This document shows, in pieces, positions 15,822 through 24,579 of a DNA stretch of 64,000 nucleotides. The stretch lies in NCBI RefSeq assembly GCF_015265435.1, contig NZ_JABJWH010000021.1, positions 62,001 to 126,000 of the forward strand. Direction: 5' to 3'. Within the stretch, counting starts at the first letter, position 1, and each line of letters begins with the position of its first letter. Position numbers and translations under genes: made by a program. This DNA is from Alloalcanivorax profundimaris. Its GTDB lineage: Bacteria > Pseudomonadota > Gammaproteobacteria > Pseudomonadales > Alcanivoracaceae. Below the pieces are notes generated by a model. That model worked only from the letters and a program-made list of their open reading frames with translations. It made no database searches and was not told the DNA's origin.

Positions 15822-18800
15822 CTATTTTATAGACTCCGACACATATTGAATGTTCGTTCCGTATGCGGGAATAGTGATTGGAACGTCGCCCTGGTATGAG
15901 CCATTAGTACCGTAGAGCTTCACGTCGACCTCTACATCGTTCAGATTATATTGCTCAATAACCAGGCGCCCATCATCCAGAAAATCTACTTCGCCAGTTA
16001 ACTCCATTGATATCTGCTTGCTGTATAGATTGTGAGAAGGATTATTAATCGGGAAATATGAATCGAGATCAACGCCATCCATATAAAGATCAACATCCGC
16101 GCTAAGCATCAAGGAGCCGCTCGAATCACTAATCCATCCAGTAATCGGCCGAGTCCTATTACCTTTTTCATCTTCTTCGTAACGCATACGAAGAATCTGA
16201 GCTCCACTAGCACCCTCAACAGCAAAAGGGAAAGCTGAGAATTGGGTAAAGATCGGCACCGAAGAGCTCATGATTTGACCGGGCCAGATCAATACTTTAA
16301 TACCCATCTCAGGATCAACATCATTAGTCACTTCCGCAACCAGCGCGCCATTGAGGAAGGTGAATTTCTGGGTTGGACATTCCAGAGCGCCAGTGATCAG
16401 TACGCCAGCATTAATGTTGTTGGGATCAAGCAGTTGCGCATCAGAGTAACCGCACCCGAAGTTTGCACCGTTGATTGCTGACGGCTCGGTCAGGTTCGGC
16501 ATTTCTCTCGATAGCACCTTGGCGCTATTCGGGGGAGGAAGAACGCCTCCAGGATCGAGAGCAGGATCGGCGTTGGGGTCCTCAGGTTGGTTCTCAGCCC
16601 CAGGCTCCTGGAAATTTTCAGCATAGGAATAGGTTGCATATGCCGGCTGATATTGAAGGAAGGGAGACATCTGCTCAGGCCCCACCTCGCGATTGTTATC
16701 ATGCCGAAAGTTAGCATTAACGTCGTAAGACGGAGTGTTTTTTAAGATCTGAACGACACTCGTCCCATCAGGGCCACCAACAAAATATTGGCGAAAATCG
16801 GGGCCGCCGGCATCATATGGCTTTGGGGTTGCATCAAAATAAATCTGCTTATCATTATTAGAGACGCTGTCATATGGACCGATATTAAGATCAGCGAAAA
16901 CAACTGTCTGAATGGGCAAACCATCTGCTAATCCGCATACGGCACCCTGCCCATCACACACCGCATCGGAAGAACTAGAGTCACCATTAGATGCGATTTT
17001 ATAACTATAGTAGCTCCCCTCTTTCCAAGGATTATCAGGGATGAACATTATGGTTTTACCAGTAACCCTGACACTCCCGGGGATCCTGCCAAGAGCGGCA
17101 CCGTTTTCATCAACTTCTGATACAACAAAAGAAGGCGCTGCTCCAGTGGTTTGCACACTTTCAGGATCAATAATTTTTGAAAACTGAACCACAATCGGCT
17201 TATTTGCCGGCAAGGCCTGTAAAGGCAGGAGATCGTCTTGCGGAATTAAATCGTCCGCACCGCCCGTCATAACGCCGGGAAAGCTCCCCTCACAACGTCC
17301 CTGCACTCCTGCGGAAAGATCAAGAGAACTTTCGTCCAAAGCACACGGAAAACCAGGATATGAAGAAAGAAGAATCGGCGAATGCTTCAAGGCGTTGGTT
17401 TCTATATTAACCGGACCATCTTCATCGTAGGTTTGAGTGGCATTTTGCACATAGTTCGGTAACTCAAAGACATCATCAACAACGCCGGTCCATTCATTTC
17501 CAAAAAGATCGGATACGCCGCTCAACTGCAATCTATACGATTTCTCTTGGTTTTCATAATTGTAAGAAATTTCATTTTTCGGACGAATCACAATCGCGGT
17601 GCCATCTACACTGACAGAGAGACCACTTTGCTCAACTCCATTCTCATACAAAATCGCCGATATATTATCAACGTTATGATCTAGTACTTCGTCAAAATTA
17701 AGAACAATCGCATCACCGGTGCGGTATATTCCGGATTTATTGCCGACAAGGTCGGAGTCATTGTCTAGCGTCCAGCTCTGCAAAACTGGTGGCGTCGTGT
17801 CCTCCGCGGCCCGCGGCGCATTGTTCTGGTCCTCGTAGGACTGCAGCTGGAAGCTCAGCAGGCCATAGCCGAATTCCTGGCCGAGGATGTCCGGTTCCAC
17901 CACGCTGACCGCGTCCACGTTGAGCACGCCGGCGTCGGTGTCGATGTTGGCCATGCCCACCAGCTCGATATGCAGCAGGTCCTGGGTGAAGGCGCCGTTG
18001 GCCCGCGCCTCGCCGGTGGCGATGCCCACGTCCATCATCAATTTGATCATTCGGGCGCCGCTCTCGCCGCCGTCCGAATACGGGTTTTGCATCAGGTAGC
18101 CGGTGGCGTCGGAGAGCAGCGTCATGGTGACGTCGCCGGAGCCGAAACCGGCCGGCACTTCACCGCCGATCAGGATCGGGTTGATTTCATCGCCGTTGAG
18201 AACGGTGCCCTTCGGCAGGCGAATGGGCAGGGTCTCGGGGAACTGGGTGGCGTCGCCCAGCTCGGCGATCACGGATTCGGCCCGGGCCTGGGTAACGTTC
18301 GCGTCCTCGCCCAGCAGAGTGCCGTTCACCGGTACCTGGTTGACGTCGCGGCCGGTGAGCTTGGAGCGGCCGCCCACGGTGAGGCGCTGCACCAACTCGG
18401 TGGGCTCGCCGCGCGGCGAGGTGTCCAGGGGCCGGAAACGGAAGCGCTGCTCGGTGAGGTTGGCGCCGTAGGTGCTGGCCAGGTCACCGGTGAGGGTGAG
18501 GGTGTAGTTCTGGCTCGGATCCAGGTGCTCCGGTTCCGGGTCCACGGTGAGGTAGCGGCCGTCCACCAGCAGGGTCGCGGGGACCTGCTCATCGTCCACG
18601 CCGTAGGTGAGCGTGACGCTCTCGCCGTAGACGGCGGTGCCACGATCCACCGGTTGGGACATCTGGAAGCGGAAGCTGGAGAAGTCCATGGCCGCCAGGC
18701 GTTCGCCGTCGGCGACGGTCTGGTTATCGAAGTTCGGGAAGGTACGGATGACGTTGAAGTCATCCATGTCCGTGACCACCAGCTGCTTTGGCCCTTCGTG

Positions 18801-19241
18801 AAGCGCCCGGGTGGTGAACTGGAGAGTGCGGTCCCGGGCGGTGTCGCCGTTGGTGAGCCGCAGGTCGTCGATGACCACGGTGTATTGCTGGTTGGGTTGG
18901 AACGGGTCGTCGTCCGCTGGGACGATCATCACGTTGTTGGGTTCCCCCTGAACGGCTTCCACGTTCGGGGTCATCTCGCGGCCGTCGGCGCCACCTTCAT
19001 AGAGGCGGATGCCGTTCATGGCGTCGCCGGCGCTGACGCTGGCGGAGAAGCGCAGAATGACCGGCGCGGCGGTGGACACTTCACCCTGGTTGTCGCTGGG
19101 ATAAGCGTACACCAGGCCCTGGGATTGCGTGGAAGGGTCTTCGGCGCGACCGCCGGCGGAATCTCCGCCCCCTCCACACGCGGAAAGGAGTACCGCGGTG
19201 GATAACGCCACCGCGGCGGAGTTGAGGATTCGAATTGTCAT
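15822..19241 (-). CDS. Giant Ig-like (Big_5) surface lipoprotein, paralogue B
   Basis: 1139 residues with a lipoprotein signal (MTIRILNSAAVALSTAVLLS, then ACGGGG) and an AGAGGGC ribosome site. It is collinear with paralogue A: Big_5 folds starting GLVYAYPSDNQGEVSTAAPV, a second fold near MDFSSFRFQMSQPVD, a middle region EPDILGQEFGYGLLSFQLQS matching A, a third fold DTTPPVLQSWTLDNDS, the YPGFPCAL motif, and the same C-terminal domain (ITGWISDSSGSLML ... YGTNIQYVSESIK). The coding sequence from about 17.8 kb to the 3' end is noticeably A/T-richer than the 5' part. FadL-like porin genes lie upstream on the same strand (49 bases), so a common transcript and a shared role at the outer membrane are likely. 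Ligand unknown. Confidence 0.85.
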   Translation of the reverse strand: MTIRILNSAAVALSTAVLLSACGGGGDSAGGRAEDPSTQSQGLVYAYPSDNQGEVSTAAPVILRFSASVSAGDAMNGIRLYEGGADGREMTPNVEAVQGEPNNVMIVPADDDPFQPNQQYTVVIDDLRLTNGDTARDRTLQFTTRALHEGPKQLVVTDMDDFNVIRTFPNFDNQTVADGERLAAMDFSSFRFQMSQPVDRGTAVYGESVTLTYGVDDEQVPATLLVDGRYLTVDPEPEHLDPSQNYTLTLTGDLASTYGANLTEQRFRFRPLDTSPRGEPTELVQRLTVGGRSKLTGRDVNQVPVNGTLLGEDANVTQARAESVIAELGDATQFPETLPIRLPKGTVLNGDEINPILIGGEVPAGFGSGDVTMTLLSDATGYLMQNPYSDGGESGARMIKLMMDVGIATGEARANGAFTQDLLHIELVGMANIDTDAGVLNVDAVSVVEPDILGQEFGYGLLSFQLQSYEDQNNAPRAAEDTTPPVLQSWTLDNDSDLVGNKSGIYRTGDAIVLNFDEVLDHNVDNISAILYENGVEQSGLSVSVDGTAIVIRPKNEISYNYENQEKSYRLQLSGVSDLFGNEWTGVVDDVFELPNYVQNATQTYDEDGPVNIETNALKHSPILLSSYPGFPCALDESSLDLSAGVQGRCEGSFPGVMTGGADDLIPQDDLLPLQALPANKPIVVQFSKIIDPESVQTTGAAPSFVVSEVDENGAALGRIPGSVRVTGKTIMFIPDNPWKEGSYYSYKIASNGDSSSSDAVCDGQGAVCGLADGLPIQTVVFADLNIGPYDSVSNNDKQIYFDATPKPYDAGGPDFRQYFVGGPDGTSVVQILKNTPSYDVNANFRHDNNREVGPEQMSPFLQYQPAYATYSYAENFQEPGAENQPEDPNADPALDPGGVLPPPNSAKVLSREMPNLTEPSAINGANFGCGYSDAQLLDPNNINAGVLITGALECPTQKFTFLNGALVAEVTNDVDPEMGIKVLIWPGQIMSSSVPIFTQFSAFPFAVEGASGAQILRMRYEEDEKGNRTRPITGWISDSSGSLMLSADVDLYMDGVDLDSYFPINNPSHNLYSKQISMELTGEVDFLDDGRLVIEQYNLNDVEVDVKLYGTNGSYQGDVPITIPAYGTNIQYVSESIK

Positions 19242-19290
19242 AATGCCCTCTGTATACGATTTCGAGTGATGGAGCTGGTGAAATTCCGTC

Positions 19291-20613
19291 CTAGAATTTC
19301 AGTGTTACGGAGCCGGAAAAGACGTTCACATCCCCTTCGGTTACGACGGAATCCGGCACCGGATCGCCGGTCTGGGTGGTGACGATGTCGAAGCGACGCT
19401 CGTCGAGTTTCTGGTACTGGTAGGCCAGGTCCACGGTCAGCGGCCAGGCCAGCAGCGGCGGATTCTGGAAGGTGGCGGAGAGGCCCGCGCCGATCACCAG
19501 TTTGTCCGCGTCCAGGTAGTTCACGTCCTGGGAGGTCTGGTCTTCCAGGGGTGATTCTTCCCAGGCCACGCCGGTGGTGAACATGAAGCTGGGGGTGAAG
19601 TCGAACTCCAGGCCCACGCGCGGCACGAAGGTGTCCTGGAACTGCAGGTTGCCCTGGTCCTTGACGGTGTCGCCCTCGAACTCCTCGGAGAGATCGGACC
19701 ACACCTGATATTCGCCGGTGAGGGCAAGGCGGGTGCGACCGAAGTCATAGCGGATACCGACGCTGTAGATATCCGGCTGGTAGCCTTCGATCACGTCCAC
19801 CACACGGATCGGCAGCGCGTTGATCAGGCCGGGCACGTTGGGCGTGGCGGCGATGGAGGTGGTGGTCTTGGAGTAGCCGCGGAAGGCCAGCGCCGTGTCC
19901 AGGTTGTTCAGCCAGCAGGCGTTGTCCGGGCAGAAGGTCTCACCCCAGTTCATGCTGACGCCGACGATGGGCCGGTAGCTGGTCTCGGCGGACACGTCCA
20001 GGTTCTCGTAGCGGGTTTCACCGCTGAGTTCCAGTTGGGTGTCCAGGTCAGCGTCGTTCTGCAGGGTGATGTTGATCGAGGCCCCGAAGTCGATGCCGCG
20101 CCAGATCGGCGTGGCGGCGCCCACGTTCAGGAACAGCGGATTGCGGCCGTAGGTAAGGTACTGGCCGTCCCGGGAGGTCTGCGACTCGAAGGCGAGCATT
20201 TCCCGGCCGTACTTCTCGCTGCCCAGCATCAGGGCGAGATAGATCGGGTGGCCGGTGGTCAGCAGGTCGCTGGCGTCGGCCTTGAGGCCGAGGATCAGCT
20301 GCTGGGACGGCTCGTCGTTGATGCGCTTGCTGTTGGGGCCCGGGCCGGTGGCGTCCTTGTAGCCCAGGTCCGGTTCGCCGTGCAGGATGGCGCCGGTGAG
20401 CTGGCCACGGGTGTCCTGGGCCAGGGCCGCCGGGTTGTAGAACACCGCGTTGGCCTTGTCGCTGAACATGGAGAAAGCCTGAGCCGATGCCACATCCGAG
20501 GGGAACATGCCATAGGTGGACGGCGCGTTGCTCATGCCGGCCGCGGCGGTGGAGCTCAGCGCGAGCATGACGCCCGCGGACAATAGGTTGATTGGTGTCG
20601 AATTGCGGCTCAT
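19291..20613 (-). CDS. FadL/OmpP1-family outer-membrane porin 1
   Basis: Predicted outer-membrane channel for hydrophobic compounds. Start at 20613 is preferred as it begins the signal peptide (MSRNSTPINLLSAGVMLALS) after AAGAGG; in-frame ATGs at 20673 and 20685 are possible. The mature N-terminus keeps the FadL-type hatch pattern: MFPSDVASAQAFSMFSDKAN, then AVFYNPAALAQ. The barrel ends in the terminal phenylalanine expected for BAM recognition (VFSGSVTLKF). It has two close cysteines (FCPDNACWL), also seen in the neighbouring paralogue (FCHVENCWL). It lies between the second FadL-like gene and lipoprotein paralogue B on one strand. Confidence 0.85.
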   Translation of the reverse strand: MSRNSTPINLLSAGVMLALSSTAAAGMSNAPSTYGMFPSDVASAQAFSMFSDKANAVFYNPAALAQDTRGQLTGAILHGEPDLGYKDATGPGPNSKRINDEPSQQLILGLKADASDLLTTGHPIYLALMLGSEKYGREMLAFESQTSRDGQYLTYGRNPLFLNVGAATPIWRGIDFGASINITLQNDADLDTQLELSGETRYENLDVSAETSYRPIVGVSMNWGETFCPDNACWLNNLDTALAFRGYSKTTTSIAATPNVPGLINALPIRVVDVIEGYQPDIYSVGIRYDFGRTRLALTGEYQVWSDLSEEFEGDTVKDQGNLQFQDTFVPRVGLEFDFTPSFMFTTGVAWEESPLEDQTSQDVNYLDADKLVIGAGLSATFQNPPLLAWPLTVDLAYQYQKLDERRFDIVTTQTGDPVPDSVVTEGDVNVFSGSVTLKF

Positions 20614-20702
20614 AGAAGCGGACCTCTTAACCCTGTTCTGCTTATTGTCGTATTGGTAGTTTTTATTTCGCATTGTGGTACCCACCGTATTCGTTTAACC
20701 GG

Positions 20703-22034
20703 TTAGAACTTCATGGTGATCGAGCCGGAGAAGACGCTGACTTCGCCGTCCGTGCTCACCGAGCCATAGGTCTCGTTCGGTTGACCCAACCGGCGGGTCC
20801 TGCTCAGTTCGAAATCACGCTCGTCGAGCTGCTGATACTGGTAACCGAAGCTCATGGTGACCGGGTGCGCGATCATGGGTACGTGCTTGAGGTTGGCGCT
20901 GACGCCCACGCCGAGAACCAGGCGGTCGGCGTCGATGTAGTTCACGTCCGGCGAGGAATCGCTTTTGAGGGGGGATTTCTCCCAGGCGACGCCGGAGGTG
21001 AGCATGAAGACATCGTTGAGATCCACTTCCAGGCCCACGCGCGGCACGAAGATGTCCTCGAATTCCAGGCCGGCCTGATCCTTGATGGTGTCATCGCGGA
21101 ACTTGCTGCCGAGGCGGGACCATTCCTGATATTCCGCGGTGAAGCCGAGCCGCCAGGCGCCGAAGTCGTACTTGAAGCCCGCGGTGGTAACCGCCGGCTG
21201 GAAGGAGTCGATGACGTTGTTGACTTCGATCGGAATCCCCGGGGCGGTAACGGTGCCCGGGATGATGGCGTTGGAGGACACGGAGGTCTGCTGATCCGCG
21301 GAGGCGCGGTAGCTGATGGCCGTGTTCAGTTTGTCGAGCCAGCAGTTCTCCACGTGGCAGAAGGTTTCACCCACGTTCATGGTCAGGCCGACGATGGGCC
21401 GGAACTGCGGGCTGGATTCCACGCTCACCCGCTCGTAGGTGGTGGTGCCGGCCAGGTTGTTGGTGATGAACAGCTCCGCGTCGTTGTGCAGGGTAACCTG
21501 CACGCCGGCGCCGAACTTGATGCCGCGCCAAACGTTGGTGCCGATACTGGCGGCCAGGAAAAGGGGCTGACGGTCGTACTGGAAGTACTGGGCGTTGTCG
21601 CCTTCCGCGGAGGAACTGAAGGCCAGCATTTCCTTGCCGTAACGGTCCACGCCGGCGACGAAGCCGAGGTAGATCGGGTGTTGGGATTTCATCAGGCCGC
21701 TGAGGTCCGCCTTGAGCCCCAGCATCAGTTGCTGTGACGGGGTATCGAGAATGTTGCCGTCGTAGGCGGGGTTCGGGCTTTCGGTGTTCAGCTCATGCTC
21801 GGCGTGAAAAATCGCGCCGGTCACTTCGCTACGACGATCCAGCACCAGGTTGGCCGGGTTGTAGTAAGTGGAGGACGTGTTGGTGCTGAACAGTGAGAGC
21901 GCCTGGGCTGAAGCGATATCCGACGGAAACAGACCGTAGGTGGTACCCGTGTTGCCCATGTTGGCGAGCGCGGGCGAACCGAGAGCCAGCATTCCCGCGG
22001 GCAACAGGATTGTTTTGATTATCGATTTTTTCAT
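20703..22034 (-). CDS. FadL/OmpP1-family outer-membrane porin 2
   Basis: 443 residues, clearly paralogous to the next gene along the whole length. Signal peptide MKKSIIKTILLPAGMLALGS, cleavage near ALA/NMG. The N-terminal plug region reads LFPSDIASAQALSLFSTNTS, then YYNPANLVLD; the C-terminus is FSGSITMKF. AGAAAGG lies upstream of the ATG. It is first of a likely three-gene transcript (porin 2, porin 1, lipoprotein B). FadL homologues carry long-chain fatty acids and, in some hydrocarbon degraders, alkanes or aromatics; the substrate here cannot be read from sequence. Confidence 0.85.
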   Translation of the reverse strand: MKKSIIKTILLPAGMLALGSPALANMGNTGTTYGLFPSDIASAQALSLFSTNTSSTYYNPANLVLDRRSEVTGAIFHAEHELNTESPNPAYDGNILDTPSQQLMLGLKADLSGLMKSQHPIYLGFVAGVDRYGKEMLAFSSSAEGDNAQYFQYDRQPLFLAASIGTNVWRGIKFGAGVQVTLHNDAELFITNNLAGTTTYERVSVESSPQFRPIVGLTMNVGETFCHVENCWLDKLNTAISYRASADQQTSVSSNAIIPGTVTAPGIPIEVNNVIDSFQPAVTTAGFKYDFGAWRLGFTAEYQEWSRLGSKFRDDTIKDQAGLEFEDIFVPRVGLEVDLNDVFMLTSGVAWEKSPLKSDSSPDVNYIDADRLVLGVGVSANLKHVPMIAHPVTMSFGYQYQQLDERDFELSRTRRLGQPNETYGSVSTDGEVSVFSGSITMKF

Positions 22035-22948
22035 AGTTAGACAACCTTTCTACCTGATGTTGTTCTTCTTGATGAACGCAGCCGGGTGACCGCAGCTCAA
22101 CCATTAGCACAGCTTTTACATTTTCAGTAAGGATCATAGCGCCGCGATAAACGGTCTCCACGGCTAGAGCCGCGGCGTACCGGGTGTTTAAGCGGAGCGG
22201 TATTCGGGTATCGGGGGAACGGATGGGCCGTCCTGGCTCGTCGATGCGAAGAACATGCGTTCTCGACCTCCTTCTTTTTTTGTTGTACTTCACCGCGATA
22301 GGTCGCGGCTGATTTCTTTTTTTCGTCACGTTTTTCGGAGCGCCAACCCGGGCGCCGGAAAGACAGCGAAAAGACTGCCGAAATCCTAGTGGGTCGGCGA
22401 CGAAACCGTAAACATAAAACCAGTGAAAAGCGGGTTTTCAAATATTGAAAAGAGGGATTTTTTCCTCACTCCCGCCGGTCACGCGGTCGACCATGACACG
22501 TCGCCGTCGCACGAACAAATGTAAACACTAATCCCCTACCAAGTCCAAGCCTGTTTCGCCCGCGAAAAGCGCAAAAAAATATACACACGGATCTGATTTG
22601 TTTCTTTTTCTAAGAAAACCTTCCCTTGGTCCTATAATTTAGGAAACATCGAGAGGCAGGATGTTGACTTAGTTTACAAGTGTTACCTACAGGAACACGG
22701 GGGTGCCGGAAAGCGCTTTCAGGGGGTCCGGGGTGGTCGTTCGGTAACGCGCGGGCACGGCGCCGGGCGGACCGGGGGTGTACCCGAAAGGATAAAAGCG
22801 GTGTTTCTCCGGCCTATGGTCGGGGCGAAACGGCTATGCCATACTCAACGACGTTCATGGATGGACGTACATGCACCCAGCTGCACCGCGCCAGGGCGTG
22901 GTCATAAAAAAACGAAATCAGGTGTAAACAACAAAAAGGGAATGAGCG
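22035..22948. other. Long divergent intergenic region
   Basis: About 900 bases between the porin operon (minus) and the LysR gene (plus), with no supported gene. On the plus strand TATAAT at 22633-22638 and TTGACT at 22664-22669 are isolated promoter-like elements without good partners at standard spacing. It is long enough to hold regulated promoters for both directions, and the adjacent LysR protein is a natural candidate regulator. Confidence 0.4.
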
Positions 22949-23854
22949 ATGAAACGGCTTGCGGATTTCGCCATTTTCGTGGCGGTCGTCAAAGCAGGGA
23001 CCATCTCCGAAGCGTCCAAAACGCTGGATCTCTCCATTGCCTCGGTGAGCAAATACGTCACCCGTATCGAACAGGAAATGGGGGTGCGTTTGCTGGTGCG
23101 CAGTTCCCGGGGGCTGAAGCTCACCGACGAGGGCCGCGACCTCTACGAACACGTGGACCGGCTGCTCAACGAACTGGACACCGTGGTCACCAAGGTCAGC
23201 CGCACCAGCCTGCATCCCCAGGGCGTGTTGCGCATTACTTCCAGCATCGGCCTGGCGCGCCGCCAGATCGCGCCGCTGGTGTCGGAGTTCGCGGCGCAGT
23301 ACCCGGACCTGTCGGTGCAGCTCACCTTCGGTGACCGGGAGCCGGACACCAGCTCGGAGCGGGTGGACGTGGCGATCGTCATCGGCCGGCCGCAGGATTC
23401 CTCCCTGGTGGCCAAACGCATTCTGCGCAATCCCTGCGTGCCGTGCGCCTCGCCGGCCTACCTGGAGCACCACCCCGCCCCCCACGACCCCGAGGATCTG
23501 AAGGAGCACGATTGCCTGGTTCTGGACTGCCCGGGCTCGTTCAAGGATCTGTGGGTGCTGGAGGACGACACCGGCAAGCGCCAGTCGGTGCGGGTCAAGG
23601 GCGGGCTGATCGCGGACAACAGCGAGACGCTGCGCCAGTGGGCCCTGGAGGGCCGCGGCATCGCCATGGAAAGCCTGTGGGACATCCAGGAGCCGCTGAA
23701 AAGCGGCGAGCTGGTACGGCTGCTGCCGCGCTACCGGGCGCCGGACCTGGACTTCTACGTGGTGTACGCCGGCCGCGAACTGATCCCGGCGAAGACGCGG
23801 GCGTTCGTGGCGTTCATCGAGGACCGCGCCGAGCACCTTCAGGAAGCCGGCTGA
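22949..23854 (+). CDS. LysR-family transcriptional regulator
   Basis: 301 residues. N-terminal winged helix-turn-helix (about 1-60) with FAIFVAVVKAGTISEASKTL and SIASVSKYVTRIEQEMGVRL; effector-binding domain from about 90, with GVLRITSSIGLARRQIAPLV and DVAIVIGRP. Ribosome site AAGGGAATGAGCG. LysR proteins often control the divergent neighbour, here the FadL-like porin operon across 0.9 kb; this is inference. Downstream is a convergent deacetylase gene. Confidence 0.9.
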   Translation: MKRLADFAIFVAVVKAGTISEASKTLDLSIASVSKYVTRIEQEMGVRLLVRSSRGLKLTDEGRDLYEHVDRLLNELDTVVTKVSRTSLHPQGVLRITSSIGLARRQIAPLVSEFAAQYPDLSVQLTFGDREPDTSSERVDVAIVIGRPQDSSLVAKRILRNPCVPCASPAYLEHHPAPHDPEDLKEHDCLVLDCPGSFKDLWVLEDDTGKRQSVRVKGGLIADNSETLRQWALEGRGIAMESLWDIQEPLKSGELVRLLPRYRAPDLDFYVVYAGRELIPAKTRAFVAFIEDRAEHLQEAG

Positions 23855-23879
23855 ACGCCATTCGGGGCTGAACCCCATC

Positions 23880-24578
23880 TCAAGCCAGGGCCGGGTAATC
23901 CAACGTCCGGTCCAGGCGCCGAACCCAGGCTTCCACCTGCCCGCCCAGCTTGTAGTACAGATCCTGGGGATGAATCGAAACCCGCAGTGAGCGGCCGGCC
24001 ATCAGGGCCATGGCCAGGTTGGCGCGGTTGAAGAGGTTCAGGCTCCAGGCCCGCCAGGCGGTGTCCGCCTCGAAGCCCACCAGCGGCAGCCGGATGAAGC
24101 GGCGTTCCCGGGCGTCGTACACGCCCCCCAGGGTCTCGAAATAACGGAACGGCAGGGCCGCCAGGGCCTGGGGTTCGATGCGACCCAGCGCCCAGGCCGG
24201 CGGCACGTAGAGCGGCGACGGCGTGAGGCCGTGCTCCACGAACCAGCGGTGGCAGTCCTGGATCAGGGCGGCGATGCCGGCGCCGTCCAGGGACAGGTGC
24301 TCGGCCACGTCCCGGGAGATGAACAGGCTGTGCAGGCGGTGATGGAGGGTGCGCGGCGGGTCGCAGCGGTGCCGCCAGCCGTGGCCGGCGAGCGGGTAAC
24401 CTCGGGTACTCAGGTCGCGCAGCCAGTCCAGATCGTCGCCGCTCCAGTCGCGGCCGGGCACCACCAGCAGGGTGACCGCCGCCGGCGGCACGTCCGCCAG
24501 GCGTGCCAGTAGCTCGGAGACCCGGTCCCGGGTCTCCGGCATCACATCGTGAATGGAAACGAGCCCGGAAAGCGCCAT
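23880..24578 (-). CDS. DUF2334 polysaccharide deacetylase-like protein
   Basis: 232 residues of the DUF2334 branch of carbohydrate esterase 4-like proteins. It has the usual metal-site pieces: LVSIHDVMPETRDRV near the N-terminus (Asp and His), YPLAGHGWRHRCDP, and LYVPPAWALGRIEPQAL, plus SIHPQDL near the C-terminus. No signal peptide, so it is probably cytoplasmic. It starts one base after the stop of the glycosyltransferase gene, so the two are translationally coupled and probably act on the same glycan or glycolipid. Substrate unknown. Confidence 0.8.
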   Translation of the reverse strand: MALSGLVSIHDVMPETRDRVSELLARLADVPPAAVTLLVVPGRDWSGDDLDWLRDLSTRGYPLAGHGWRHRCDPPRTLHHRLHSLFISRDVAEHLSLDGAGIAALIQDCHRWFVEHGLTPSPLYVPPAWALGRIEPQALAALPFRYFETLGGVYDARERRFIRLPLVGFEADTAWRAWSLNLFNRANLAMALMAGRSLRVSIHPQDLYYKLGGQVEAWVRRLDRTLDYPALA

Positions 24579-24579
24579 G

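Noticed and set aside
22680-22907. 75-codon frame upstream of the LysR gene
   Set aside because: No ribosome site; Arg/Gly-rich translation typical of noncoding GC-rich DNA.
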